Below, piece after piece: positions 15,940 through 24,320 of a stretch of 44,334 nucleotides of DNA. The translations under genes were made by a program, and so were the position numbers. Source of the DNA: Deltaproteobacteria bacterium (GTDB lineage Bacteria; Myxococcota_A; UBA796; CAJQPC01). Position 1 is the stretch's first letter. The number at the start of each line of letters is the position of its first letter. Under the pieces are notes generated by a model. That model saw only the letters and a program-made list of their open reading frames with translations. It was not told where the DNA came from and made no database searches. The DNA is taken from contig JADKFE010000057.1 of NCBI GenBank assembly GCA_016717595.1, forward strand, positions 1-44,334, written 5' to 3'.

Positions 15940-16677
15940 ATGCGCCTTATCCCCCTCGTGCTGTTCTCTCTCGTGGCCTGCGGGCCCGATCCTGAGCTGG
16001 TCAAAGAGAAGGACGCCCTCGCCCAGCAGGTCGGGCAGCTCACCCAAGAGAAGGAGCGGGTTGAGCGTGAGCGCGACGCCTTACGCACCCGGGCCGAGCG
16101 CCTGCAGCGTGAGGTGGACGATCACAAACGCCGCGAGGTCTACACCAAGCTCAAGATCACCGAAGGCCAGAAGCTCACGGCCACCTTAGACACCACCCTG
16201 GGCGTGGTCACCTGCGAGCTGTGGCCAGAGAAGTCGCCCAAGACCGTGCTCAACTTCGTGGAGCTCGCCGAGGGCACCCGGGAGTGGACCGAGCCCAAGA
16301 CCGGCGAGAAGGTCAAGCGCCCCCTGTACGACGGCACGATCTTCCACCGCATCATGAAGGGCTTCATGATTCAGGGCGGCGATCCCTTGGGAAACGGCAC
16401 CGGCGACCCAGGCTACCGCTTTGAAGACGAGGTCGACAACGGCCTGAGTTTTGACCAGCCTGGGCTTTTGGCGATGGCGAACTCGGGGCCGAACACCAAC
16501 GGCTCGCAGTTCTTCATCACCGACTCCCTGCCGGATCACCTCAACGGCAAACACACGATCTTCGGGAAGTGTGCGCCGAAAGAGACGATTCAGACGATCA
16601 TCAGCGTCGAGGTCGGCCCCCGGAACAAGCCGGTCACCGACGTGGTGCTCAAGAAGGTCACGATTCAGCGGGGCTGA
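15940..16677 (+). CDS. Cyclophilin-type peptidyl-prolyl isomerase lipoprotein
   Basis: The enzyme speeds cis-trans isomerisation of proline bonds and should assist protein folding in the periplasm. The ATG at 15940 is preceded by GGAGG at five bases and starts a lipoprotein signal (MRLIPLVLFSLVACG). Residues about 20-75 form a charged coiled coil (QLTQEKERVERERDALR), an unusual spacer that would hold the catalytic domain away from the membrane. The cyclophilin domain follows: FHRIMKGFMIQGGDP contains the catalytic Arg, and SQFFIT, with NTNGSQ, forms the substrate groove. The Trp of cyclosporin-binding cyclophilins is not evident (LPDHLNGKHTIFGK), as in many bacterial ones. Length is 245 residues. 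The gene is divergent from the small protein/lipoprotein pair and ends in tandem hairpins. Confidence 0.93.
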   Translation: MRLIPLVLFSLVACGPDPELVKEKDALAQQVGQLTQEKERVERERDALRTRAERLQREVDDHKRREVYTKLKITEGQKLTATLDTTLGVVTCELWPEKSPKTVLNFVELAEGTREWTEPKTGEKVKRPLYDGTIFHRIMKGFMIQGGDPLGNGTGDPGYRFEDEVDNGLSFDQPGLLAMANSGPNTNGSQFFITDSLPDHLNGKHTIFGKCAPKETIQTIISVEVGPRNKPVTDVVLKKVTIQRG

Positions 16678-16682
16678 GTTGA

Positions 16683-16731
16683 TTAGACCAGCGGTCTAAC
16701 GTCGGCGAGGGGATCGTCACCCTCGCCGACG
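16683..16731. terminator. Tandem hairpins between convergent genes
   Basis: A seven-base stem with a three-base loop (16683-16689 with 16693-16699) is followed directly by a twelve-base stem with an eight-base loop (16700-16711 with 16720-16731). Both lie in the 71-base gap between the cyclophilin stop and the stop of the large surface protein on the other strand. They probably end transcription from both sides. Confidence 0.65.
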
Positions 16732-16748
16732 CCAGAGAGGCGCCCTGC

Positions 16749-19700
16749 TCAGAAGGCGACGCCGAGGCCAACACGCCCATAGAGCTGCTGGTCGGAGAGC
16801 TCACCCAAGGTGACGCCAGAGGAGGCGGCGACGATCACCATCTCCCGAGAGGTCAACCCGAAGCCCGCCGAGGCGGTGAGCGGACCGACCACGGTCAGGT
16901 CGAGGTCGAGGCCGAGGTTCTTGGAGTAAGGGTTCACCCCGAAGAAGCCTTGGGTGTACTCCAGGCGGGCGTAGAGCAGGTCGTTCAGCTCGTAGGAGAT
17001 CTCAGCGCCGACGTCGAAGCCGGGCAAGCTCATCGCCGCCCACTCGACCTGGTTCTGGGACGCGCCGTTCTGCCAGGTCATGAAGTCGGCGTAGAAGAAG
17101 CCGGCCTTGGCGCCGATCGCCACACGCTGGCTGCCGCCCGCGAGGGTGATGGGGTAGCGGCCCATGACGTGCGCCGCGCCTTGGGGCAAGGCGTTGCGGA
17201 TCTCGGTGCTCGCGCCGGGCCACTGCACGGTGTAGCTGGGCAGGCGGAAGCGCAGCTCGGCGCCGACGTAGTCCATCACCCACACCGACGCGTCGAGGTT
17301 GCCGCCGGCCACGCCCGCGCCGGGGTTGCCGTCGCGGCCCAAGGAGACCTTGTCGTCCCACAGGGGGCCATCCTCGGTGAGGGGGTTCTGGGTGTAGGCG
17401 TAGCGGCCGCCGACGAAGGTGAGCCGGGCGCGGATGTCCTTAAACTCCCCAGCAGCGCGGGGCGCCTTGGGCTCCTTCGGGGGCTTGGGCTCCTTGGGGG
17501 GCTTCTCGGGCTTGGTCTCGGTGGGGGTGAGCCCCGCCGTCGCCGGGTCGGTGGGGGTGGTCGTGGGGTCGGGCGTCGTGGGGGTGGTCGTGGGGTCGGG
17601 CGTCGTGGGCGCCGTGGGGCCCGTGGCCGTCGTGCCCCAAGCCGGCGCGTCTACGGGGATGTTGAGCGCCTTCGCCACGGAGCCGTCGGCGGTGGTGACC
17701 ATCAAGGTGGCCTCACCCGTGGCCGTGGCCGTGGCCGTGACCGTGGCCTCATAGGTGCCGTTGCCGAGATCCCGCAGCGGCGAGACCGAGGCGTTGGAGG
17801 CCAAGAGCTTCATCGCCTCGCCGCCGACGCCGCGGCTCTGGGCGTCCTTGGCGTCGATGCGCACGGTGACCGTGCCGCCGGGGACCACCCGGGCGGGCAT
17901 GGCGCTGAGCGTCAACACGCTCACCGGGCCGGCCTTCGTGGACTCGCTGGGCGCGGCCACTCCGGCCACACCTTGCCGGGGCACCACCAGCTCACGAACG
18001 AGCTTTGAGGCGGCGACGCGGGCGGCGACGAGCTCCGCCGAGCCGGAGTCGGGGAGGTCTACCCCGGCGGCCACACCCGCGGGCACCTGCAAGAGCGCCG
18101 CGGCGCCGCCGACATCGCCCGCTTGGGCGCGCACGGTGACGAGCCCCGCGGCTTTTCCGGCGGTGTAGTAGACCGTCGCGACGCCACGATCGTCTGTGGT
18201 GACCTGCTTGATGAGCTGGCCGTCGCCGGAGAGCTTCAGGTTCACCGCCACCTGGGGCACGGCGTAGCCAAACTCGTCCACGGAGAGGATGGTCAGCGCC
18301 ACCTGGCTGCGGCTGTCGTTGGGCAGGCGCTCTTCAGAGGGCAACACGATGACGTGACGCAGGCGGTTGCCGCTCACCGGCGCGGCGGCCACGGCCACCA
18401 CCCGCACGGAGTCGCCGCTGTTGGTCACGAACAGCGTCTCGTAGTCGCCACCCTTGAGATCTTTGGAGGCGGCCTGGGGGCGCGCGGCGCCGCTCACGTA
18501 CATCACCTCACGCCCCGGCAGGCCCGAGCCGTCCTGCGCGTTGAGCTTGGTGAACACCTTAAAGCCCGTGGCGCCCGCGGGGAGGCTCGTCGGGTCGGCG
18601 GTGAGGCTGAGGCTGCCGGGGCGCAGGGGCGCGAGCAGGACCTCCAGCGTGTCGGTCTGCATGGCCGCGCCGCCGTCGATGTTGACGGTGAGGTTCGCTT
18701 TTCCGCCAGCGGGCATCGCCGCCGGGGTCCACATCGCCTCATAGATGCCGTTTCCGACGTGTTTTGCGTCGCTGACCGTGCCGACGCTCACGCTGAACTT
18801 CACCTTGGCCGCGGCGTCGGGCTGACCGCCGGGGGTGACGACGTAGGCGCGCACGGGCACCGAGGCTTTGGGATCGCCGGGGATCGCGGCCTGGGTGGGG
18901 AAGAGCGCGACGCGACGGGTCTCGGGGACCTTGAGGTCGAGGGGGGCCTCGGTGGTCTGGCCGTTCACCACGGTGATGAGCTTGGCCGTGGTCATGCCCG
19001 GGGGCACCTTGATCGGCACCTTCGCCGCGCCGGTGGCGTCGGTGGGGTAGGGGCCGAAGTCGCGGCCGTCAATTCGCACGATGACCGTGGCGTTGGGCAC
19101 CGAGCGCACCGGGAAGCCCGCGGATTGGCCCGAGAGCCGCACGGCGTAGGCGCCGTAGGTGGACGACGGCGCCCGCTCATCGACGACGGTGACGAGGCCC
19201 ACCTGGGGGAAGTTGACCGCGGGCGGGGTGTAGCGCCCGGTGAACACGCCGTTGCCGATGTAGGTGAGGCTCTCGACCGTTCCGACGGACGAACGGATCA
19301 AGAGCTTGGCGCCGATCTCCGGCTGCCCCGCGCCACCGGCCAGGGTGACGCTAAAAGACGCCGAGGGATCCTGACCCAGCACAAGCTCTGGAGGGTTCGC
19401 CGTGACGGCCATGCTGCGGGCCATCGGCGGCACCACAGGCACCGACCACGAGCGCTCAAGGGGCGCCTTGTCGGCGGTCTTGCCCTTCAAGGTGAAGGTG
19501 ACGTCCGCGGCGGTGGTGCGTGAGGGGGGCACCCAGGTGAAGCTATAAAGCCCGGCGCCGAGGTCGTTCCAGCCCTCAACTTTGCCCTCGGCGGCGGTCA
19601 CCTTGGGCTTCTGGCCCACAGATGGCGACCCGTCGGGGTTGAGGATCAGGACGTGGAGCGTGACGGGCGTGGCGCCGTCTGCCGCGATCTGGCCGACCGG

Positions 19701-19844
19701 CATTGGCTCGATGAGCCCCGCCGCGCCGAAGATCGCCCCGCCTTGCTGCGCGTGGGCCACCCCAGGCACAACCAGGGCGGAGATGGGGGCCAGGGCCAGG
19801 AGGAGGATCAGGGAGGCGGCGGGCCGCAGCGTCAAGTTCGGCAT
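16749..19844 (-). CDS. Surface protein with Ig-like repeats, Pro/Thr linker and C-terminal beta-barrel
   Basis: This 1031-residue protein has a clear signal peptide (LILLLALAPISALVVPGVAHAQ). Residues about 40-740 hold roughly seven Ig-like/Big-type beta-sandwich repeats. Several end in a shared pattern: LGAGLYSFTWVPP, GNGVFTGRYTPP, GNGIYEAMWTPA and GNGTYEATVTA. About 745-800 is a low-complexity Thr/Pro linker turning into Lys/Pro/Glu. The last ~225 residues form alternating strands (RLTFVGGRYAY, AELRFRLPSYTVQW, GAKAGFFYADFMTW, YGRVGLGVAF) ending in Phe, as in an outer-membrane beta-barrel. The Ig repeats resemble bacterial adhesin or invasin stalks. Here the barrel follows the stalk, as in classical autotransporters but without a recognised passenger, and opposite to intimin/invasin. 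If the barrel is only 8 strands, the stalk may stay in the periplasm. Function is unknown; adhesion or envelope bridging are possibilities. Confidence 0.8.
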   Translation of the reverse strand: MPNLTLRPAASLILLLALAPISALVVPGVAHAQQGGAIFGAAGLIEPMPVGQIAADGATPVTLHVLILNPDGSPSVGQKPKVTAAEGKVEGWNDLGAGLYSFTWVPPSRTTAADVTFTLKGKTADKAPLERSWSVPVVPPMARSMAVTANPPELVLGQDPSASFSVTLAGGAGQPEIGAKLLIRSSVGTVESLTYIGNGVFTGRYTPPAVNFPQVGLVTVVDERAPSSTYGAYAVRLSGQSAGFPVRSVPNATVIVRIDGRDFGPYPTDATGAAKVPIKVPPGMTTAKLITVVNGQTTEAPLDLKVPETRRVALFPTQAAIPGDPKASVPVRAYVVTPGGQPDAAAKVKFSVSVGTVSDAKHVGNGIYEAMWTPAAMPAGGKANLTVNIDGGAAMQTDTLEVLLAPLRPGSLSLTADPTSLPAGATGFKVFTKLNAQDGSGLPGREVMYVSGAARPQAASKDLKGGDYETLFVTNSGDSVRVVAVAAAPVSGNRLRHVIVLPSEERLPNDSRSQVALTILSVDEFGYAVPQVAVNLKLSGDGQLIKQVTTDDRGVATVYYTAGKAAGLVTVRAQAGDVGGAAALLQVPAGVAAGVDLPDSGSAELVAARVAASKLVRELVVPRQGVAGVAAPSESTKAGPVSVLTLSAMPARVVPGGTVTVRIDAKDAQSRGVGGEAMKLLASNASVSPLRDLGNGTYEATVTATATATGEATLMVTTADGSVAKALNIPVDAPAWGTTATGPTAPTTPDPTTTPTTPDPTTTPTDPATAGLTPTETKPEKPPKEPKPPKEPKAPRAAGEFKDIRARLTFVGGRYAYTQNPLTEDGPLWDDKVSLGRDGNPGAGVAGGNLDASVWVMDYVGAELRFRLPSYTVQWPGASTEIRNALPQGAAHVMGRYPITLAGGSQRVAIGAKAGFFYADFMTWQNGASQNQVEWAAMSLPGFDVGAEISYELNDLLYARLEYTQGFFGVNPYSKNLGLDLDLTVVGPLTASAGFGLTSREMVIVAASSGVTLGELSDQQLYGRVGLGVAF
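17551..17607. repeat. 27-base tandem repeat in the Thr/Pro linker
   Basis: Two copies of a 27-base unit (17551-17577 and from 17578) encode repeated nine-residue Thr/Pro/Asp blocks in the linker of the surface protein. Linker length could vary between strains by whole repeats without breaking the frame. Confidence 0.75.
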
Positions 19845-20022
19845 CCGAGGGGTGCTCCGGAGAGGGACTGGGGCGTGTCTTAGCGAACGGGCAATATAGC
19901 GCCATCGCGTGTCCGCGCGTTGTCAACTCCGCTCGACAACCATGCACCTCACCGGGGGACCGCAAAGGGCTTGGCCGTCGCGGGCGGTTGTGGCATGATG
20001 AGGCCGCACTCAGGAACACCCG

Positions 20023-20400
20023 ATGCGTCTTCGTGAAGAGATCCTCGCCGCTGGAATGACCCCTGCCGTCGCCCGACGCTTCGCGGAGTCTCTGCGAGAC
20101 GTCGCGCTCTCCGATGGCCGCATGGGCTCAGCGGAGCTCGTCGCCGTCGAGAGCCTCATCGACTCGATCACCGCCGCAGACGACGACGTCGCCCCCGCGC
20201 CGATCGACGCCTTGATGCCTTATCGAGAGCTGTTCTTGCGCACCTGCATCTACCTCTGCGTGGTGGACGGCGCGTACGGCGTTGAGGAGGCCCGGGCGGT
20301 CTCTGAGCTCGCCCATCGTCTGGGGCTCTCGTCCCATCGCCTCGCCGCGGTCGAAGAGGAGGTCTTTCAGGCGCTCACGGCGCTGGCGGCAGGCCGGTAA
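20023..20400 (+). CDS. TerB-like helical protein
   Basis: A 125-residue, all-helical, cytoplasmic protein. SDGRMGSAELVAVESLIDSI, followed by LCVVDGAYGVEEARAVSELAHRLGL, gives two copies of the 'DG.....E...V..L...L' pattern typical of TerB-like (tellurite-resistance/co-chaperone-like) domains; the Asp and Glu may bind metal. A related region occurs at the N-terminus of the FHA-ABC exporter at 28653. The ATG at 20023 has AGGA seven bases upstream. It is about 100 bases before the kinase gene on the same strand and divergent from the large surface-protein gene. In other bacteria TerB-like proteins sit beside membrane stress and signalling systems; the direct role here is unknown. Confidence 0.65.
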   Translation: MRLREEILAAGMTPAVARRFAESLRDVALSDGRMGSAELVAVESLIDSITAADDDVAPAPIDALMPYRELFLRTCIYLCVVDGAYGVEEARAVSELAHRLGLSSHRLAAVEEEVFQALTALAAGR

Positions 20401-20417
20401 AGCGCGCGGCTGCGCTT
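20400..20417. terminator. Short hairpin after the TerB-like gene
   Basis: A six-base stem (20400-20405 with 20412-20417, AAGCGC/GCGCTT) with a six-base loop starts in the stop codon. It may weaken transcription into the kinase gene. There is no T-run. Confidence 0.3.
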
Positions 20418-20499
20418 AGGTTCCGGTTGGGTGTCCGGACTTTGCCGATTGTTGGTCACCCCCTCGACGCTGCCCGAATCCGTCGCTAGGGTATGGGGT

Positions 20500-22839
20500 A
20501 TGGATCGCTCCCCGCAGGCGTTCGCCACCCTCTTCGGCCTGTTCGATGAGCTGGTGCCCGGCTCAGACACCGTCGAGATGTCTCCGGCCACGACGGTGCT
20601 CTACGGGCGCTACGAGGTGGTCGGTCTTCTGGGCGCGGGCGGGATGGGCGTGGTGTACAAGGCGCGGGATCTCGCCTTGGACGAGGTCATCGCGCTCAAG
20701 ATCCTCCGCCCCGAGCTGTCTAGCTCCGCTGAGCGTGTGGCGCGGTTCCGCCAAGAGGTGCGCCTCGCCCGTCGGGTGAACCACCCCAACATCGTGCGCA
20801 CCTTCGATCTGGGTGAACAAGACGGCGATCTTTTCCTCACCATGGAGCTCGCCTCGGGGCGCTCCTTGGCCCGGCTGCTCGCTGAAGAGGGCCCGCCGCC
20901 CCTGGACCGCACGATCGGCCTCGCTCGGCAGCTCTTGGCGGGCATCGGCGCGGCGCACCAGGTCGGCGTGCTGCACTGTGATCTCAAGCCCGACAACCTC
21001 ATCGTCTGCAACCAGGATCGCCTGCTCATCACCGACTTCGGCATCGCCAGGGCCGCGGGCGGCGAAGAGGGCAGCATCATCGGCACGCCGGCCTACATGG
21101 CGCCGGAGCAGGTCGAGGGGCTGGCGCTGGATGGCCGCGCGGATCTCTACGCGTTCGGCGCCGTGCTGTTTGAGCTGCTCACCGGGCGGGCGGCGTGGAC
21201 CGGCCCGGATGCCAAGGCCGTCGCCCGGGCGCGGCTGATCAGCCCACCGCCTGATCCAGCGCGGCTCGTGCCCTTGCCCGAGGGCCTCGTGGAGCTCGTC
21301 CGCCGGAGCATGGCGCGGGATCCCCTCGATCGCCCCGCCGACGCCGCGGCGGCCCTTGAGCTGTTGAACAATGTTCATCTCACGCCCACCCGGGCGTTAT
21401 CGCCAAGAACCACCTTAGACCGCAGCATGCCGACCACCTCGGCGCTCTCGGTGGCGGTGCTGCCGCTTCGGGCCATCGGCGAAGGGACCGACGCGCACCT
21501 CGCTGAAGGGCTCACCGAGGAGCTCATCGACGCCTTGGCCACCACCCGCGGCCTGCGGGTGCGGCCCCTCTCGGCGGTCTTGGCGCTGCCTCCTCAGGCG
21601 GACGCCGCCGCCCAAGGGCGCCTGCTCGGCGTGCGCGCCGTGGCCGAGGGCAACCTCGCGCTGCGCGGCGACAAGCTGCACCTCAAGATTCGCCTCATCG
21701 GCGTCGAGGACGGCTATCAGCTCTGGTCCAAACGGTTCATCTTGCCCGCTGAGGAGGCCCTCTCGGCCTGTGATGAGGTGGCCCAGGCCCTCGCCGGGGC
21801 GCTGGCTGTTGAGCTTCAGCCCCAGGCCCGGGCGGCGCCGGTCTCCGTGGCGGCCCTCGACAAGCTCATGCGGGGCCGCGCCATCCTGCGCACCCACTGG
21901 GATGAGGGCTTGGGCGAGGCCATCGAGCTTCTCGACCGCGCGGCGGCGGAGGCGCCGGATGACGTCGGCGTCGCGTCGAGCCTCGCCATCAGCCTCGCCC
22001 GGCAGGGCTTCTTGACCTGGAACAACGGCGGCGGTGAGGCCAGCCTGCAGCGGGCGCGGGGGTTCGCCGAGCGGGCGCTGCGGCTCAACGCCGAGAGCGG
22101 CGAGGCCCAGCTCGCCCTCGCCCACGTTCGCCTCTACTCCTCTGATCTCCCCGGGGCCGCGGAGTGTCTACGCGCCACCTTGGCCCGCAGCCCGGGCCTC
22201 GCGCGGGCGCAGGAGATGCTCGGCAACATCGCCTTAGAGGTCGGGCTCATCGACGAGGGCATCACCCGGCTTCAAGCGGCGCTTACGCTTGATCCTCGGG
22301 CGTACCGCGCGCGTCTTGACCTCGCCCGGGGCTACGCGCTCTTGGGACGCTGGGACGACGCCGACGAGCTGCTGGCCTACCCCAACGAGAGCCTCGCCGG
22401 GCGCGCCGCCAGGTACATCCTCGCTTGCCGCTTCACGGGCTGGGCGCCCCGCCCGATGCCGATCGACGACCTCGCCGAGCTGCCGCCCGGCCGCTCTCGG
22501 GAGCTCGCGAACTTTGTGCGAGGGCTCTACGAGCGGGTCGCCGCCGGGGCCAGCGCGCCCGAGCTGGTGAACGTCGCCAACCTCTCGCCGATCCTCGGCC
22601 TGCACCCCCTGCTTCGTGCGGTTCGTGGGCAGTCCGCCGCCGAGGTCTCGACGCTCTTGGGCGATCTGGACGCGGGCATGTCCGCGCTGCGCTTCGCCGT
22701 TGAGGCTGAGCTGCACGACATCTCGTGGATGGACCACTGCGCCGCGTTGGTCCCGCTTCGTGCGCTCCCGGGGTGGGCCGAGGAGCGCGAGAAGGTCGCC
22801 GTCCGCGCCAACGCCATCGCCCGCGCGATCCGCGGCTGA
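20500..22839 (+). CDS. Ser/Thr protein kinase with TolB-like and TPR domains
   Basis: The 779-residue protein has a Hanks-type kinase domain at about 35-300: GAGGMGVVYKARD glycine loop, IALKIL with the ATP-anchoring Lys, HCDLKPDN catalytic loop near 160, DFG near 180 and YMAPEQ near 201. The catalytic loop has Cys in place of the usual Arg before Asp, making it a non-RD kinase, so activation-loop phosphorylation may be less important. Residues about 315-440 (AVLPLRAIGEGTDAHLAEGL, LRGDKLHLKIRL) match the TolB-like N-terminal domain often joined to TPRs in adenylate cyclases and CadC-like regulators. TPR-like helices follow (about 460-620). No membrane helix is seen, so it is probably cytoplasmic. 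The ATG at 20500 is the most plausible start; a GTG at 20431 is possible. It converges on the TPR lipoprotein. Confidence 0.9.
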   Translation: MDRSPQAFATLFGLFDELVPGSDTVEMSPATTVLYGRYEVVGLLGAGGMGVVYKARDLALDEVIALKILRPELSSSAERVARFRQEVRLARRVNHPNIVRTFDLGEQDGDLFLTMELASGRSLARLLAEEGPPPLDRTIGLARQLLAGIGAAHQVGVLHCDLKPDNLIVCNQDRLLITDFGIARAAGGEEGSIIGTPAYMAPEQVEGLALDGRADLYAFGAVLFELLTGRAAWTGPDAKAVARARLISPPPDPARLVPLPEGLVELVRRSMARDPLDRPADAAAALELLNNVHLTPTRALSPRTTLDRSMPTTSALSVAVLPLRAIGEGTDAHLAEGLTEELIDALATTRGLRVRPLSAVLALPPQADAAAQGRLLGVRAVAEGNLALRGDKLHLKIRLIGVEDGYQLWSKRFILPAEEALSACDEVAQALAGALAVELQPQARAAPVSVAALDKLMRGRAILRTHWDEGLGEAIELLDRAAAEAPDDVGVASSLAISLARQGFLTWNNGGGEASLQRARGFAERALRLNAESGEAQLALAHVRLYSSDLPGAAECLRATLARSPGLARAQEMLGNIALEVGLIDEGITRLQAALTLDPRAYRARLDLARGYALLGRWDDADELLAYPNESLAGRAARYILACRFTGWAPRPMPIDDLAELPPGRSRELANFVRGLYERVAAGASAPELVNVANLSPILGLHPLLRAVRGQSAAEVSTLLGDLDAGMSALRFAVEAELHDISWMDHCAALVPLRALPGWAEEREKVAVRANAIARAIRG

Positions 22840-22856
22840 CGCGCCAAGCGCGCCCC

Positions 22857-24305
22857 TCAGCGCGGGGCGAACACCGAGGGCAAGCCCTGGGGCGTGACCG
22901 TGGCGCGTAGGCCCTTCGCGGCCTCGATGAGCTGGGGGTTCTCGGGGTTTCTGGCCAAGGCGCGGTCGAGGGTGGCCTGGGCGCGGCGCAGATCGCCTCG
23001 GACGCGGTAGACCTCGATCAAGGTGAGCGCCATCGCGGGATCGTCGGGGCCCAACGAGAAGGCGCGCTCACCCCACACCGTCGCCTCGTCCAGTCGTCCG
23101 GCCTTGAGGTAGGCCCGGCACAGGCGCGCGGCGGCCTCAGCGCTGCCGAGCTCCGCGGCGCGTTTGAGGGCGCTGACGCTCTCCTCGGCGCGTCGAGCGG
23201 TGAGCAGCGCGTCGCTGAGGCTGAGCAGATCCTCCACCTGGGGCGGGCGCTGGGCGGCGACGAGGGTCTCTAAGGCGGCGAGACGCCGGGGCTCGTCTTT
23301 GATCGCCGCGGCGGCGCCGACGAGCTGCCGGGCGATCTCCGCGCGGGCGGCGGCGCGCTCCTCATCGCTGAGGCTGGCCTCGCTCGCGAGGGCGACCCCG
23401 GCGCTCGTCGCATCGAGGGCGTAGGGCGGAGAGCGTAAGGCGCGCTCTAGGTAGGGGATCGCCAACGCGGGCTCCCCCAGGCGTAAAAAGGCCTCGCCGA
23501 CGGCGCGGCAGGGCGCGCCTTGGGAGGGGTCTAAGGCGAAGGCCTGTAAGGCGTAGAGCAAGGCGCGCTCGTGATCCCCTCGGGCGGCCAAGGTGCCAGC
23601 GCGGGCGAAGAAGAGATCTCGGGCGCCCCCCTCGACGGTGAGGCCCCCGTCGAGGCCAAGGGCTGTCTCGACGGCGACCTGGGCCGCGGGCTCATCCCCG
23701 ATCAGCAGCAGGGCGGCGGCGGCGCGGAGCAGCACGTCGAGCTGCCCCGGGGCCTGGGCCTGGGCCTGGGTCGCGAGGTCTCGCGCGCCACGGACGTCCC
23801 CGGCGCGCCCCAAGGCGTAGGCGCGGGTGGCGGCCACGGCGGGATCGTCGGCGGCCAAGGGCGCGAGCAGCAGGGAGGCCGCGTGGGCGTCGCCGGTGGA
23901 GAGCGCGGCGTCGGCGGCGGCGAGGCGCAAGACGCGGTCATCCACGCCCCGGGCCAAGGCGTCTTGGGCGATGGTGTGGGCCTCGGGCGCGCGGCCGACC
24001 TCGACGAGGGCCTGCACATGGGGGCCTTCGCAGGCCTCGGCCTCTAAACGGCAGGCCTCTTGGGCGGCGACCAGGGCCCGGTCGGGCTCACCCGCGGCGA
24101 GCAGGGCCTCGGCGAGCTTACGCTGGGCGTCGCCCCAGGCGGGTTTGCGGCTCACCGCCTCGCCGTAGGCCCGGGCGGCGGCGTCGTACCGCGCCCGGCT
24201 CATGTAGTCGTCGCCGTCACGAACTTTGCCCCGAGCGCCGCCGCAGCCCAAGGCCAAGGCGGTGATCAGGAGGGCCCCCGCGCTCTTCTTGAGCCCGGAC
24301 TTCAT
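22857..24305 (-). CDS. TPR lipoprotein
   Basis: The 482-residue protein starts with a lipoprotein signal (AGALLITALALGCGG), predicting a lipidated Cys near residue 21. The rest is almost entirely helical tetratricopeptide-type repeats (for example RYDAAARAYGEAVSRKPAWGD, GEPALAIPYLERALRSPP, GDLRRAQATLDRALARNPENPQ). Such lipoproteins act as scaffolds in envelope complexes or polysaccharide and pilus systems; no partner is evident here. The ATG at 24303-24305 has GGAG eight bases upstream. The gene lies 15 bases after the protein gene at 24321 on the same strand, so the two should form an operon. Confidence 0.85.
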   Translation of the reverse strand: MKSGLKKSAGALLITALALGCGGARGKVRDGDDYMSRARYDAAARAYGEAVSRKPAWGDAQRKLAEALLAAGEPDRALVAAQEACRLEAEACEGPHVQALVEVGRAPEAHTIAQDALARGVDDRVLRLAAADAALSTGDAHAASLLLAPLAADDPAVAATRAYALGRAGDVRGARDLATQAQAQAPGQLDVLLRAAAALLLIGDEPAAQVAVETALGLDGGLTVEGGARDLFFARAGTLAARGDHERALLYALQAFALDPSQGAPCRAVGEAFLRLGEPALAIPYLERALRSPPYALDATSAGVALASEASLSDEERAAARAEIARQLVGAAAAIKDEPRRLAALETLVAAQRPPQVEDLLSLSDALLTARRAEESVSALKRAAELGSAEAAARLCRAYLKAGRLDEATVWGERAFSLGPDDPAMALTLIEVYRVRGDLRRAQATLDRALARNPENPQLIEAAKGLRATVTPQGLPSVFAPR

Positions 24306-24320
24306 CGGCAGGGCTCCGCG

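Noticed and set aside
18123..19523. Plus-strand His/Gly/Arg-rich open frame of 466 codons
   Set aside because: Antisense shadow of the Ig-repeat surface protein, which has a signal peptide and repeats.
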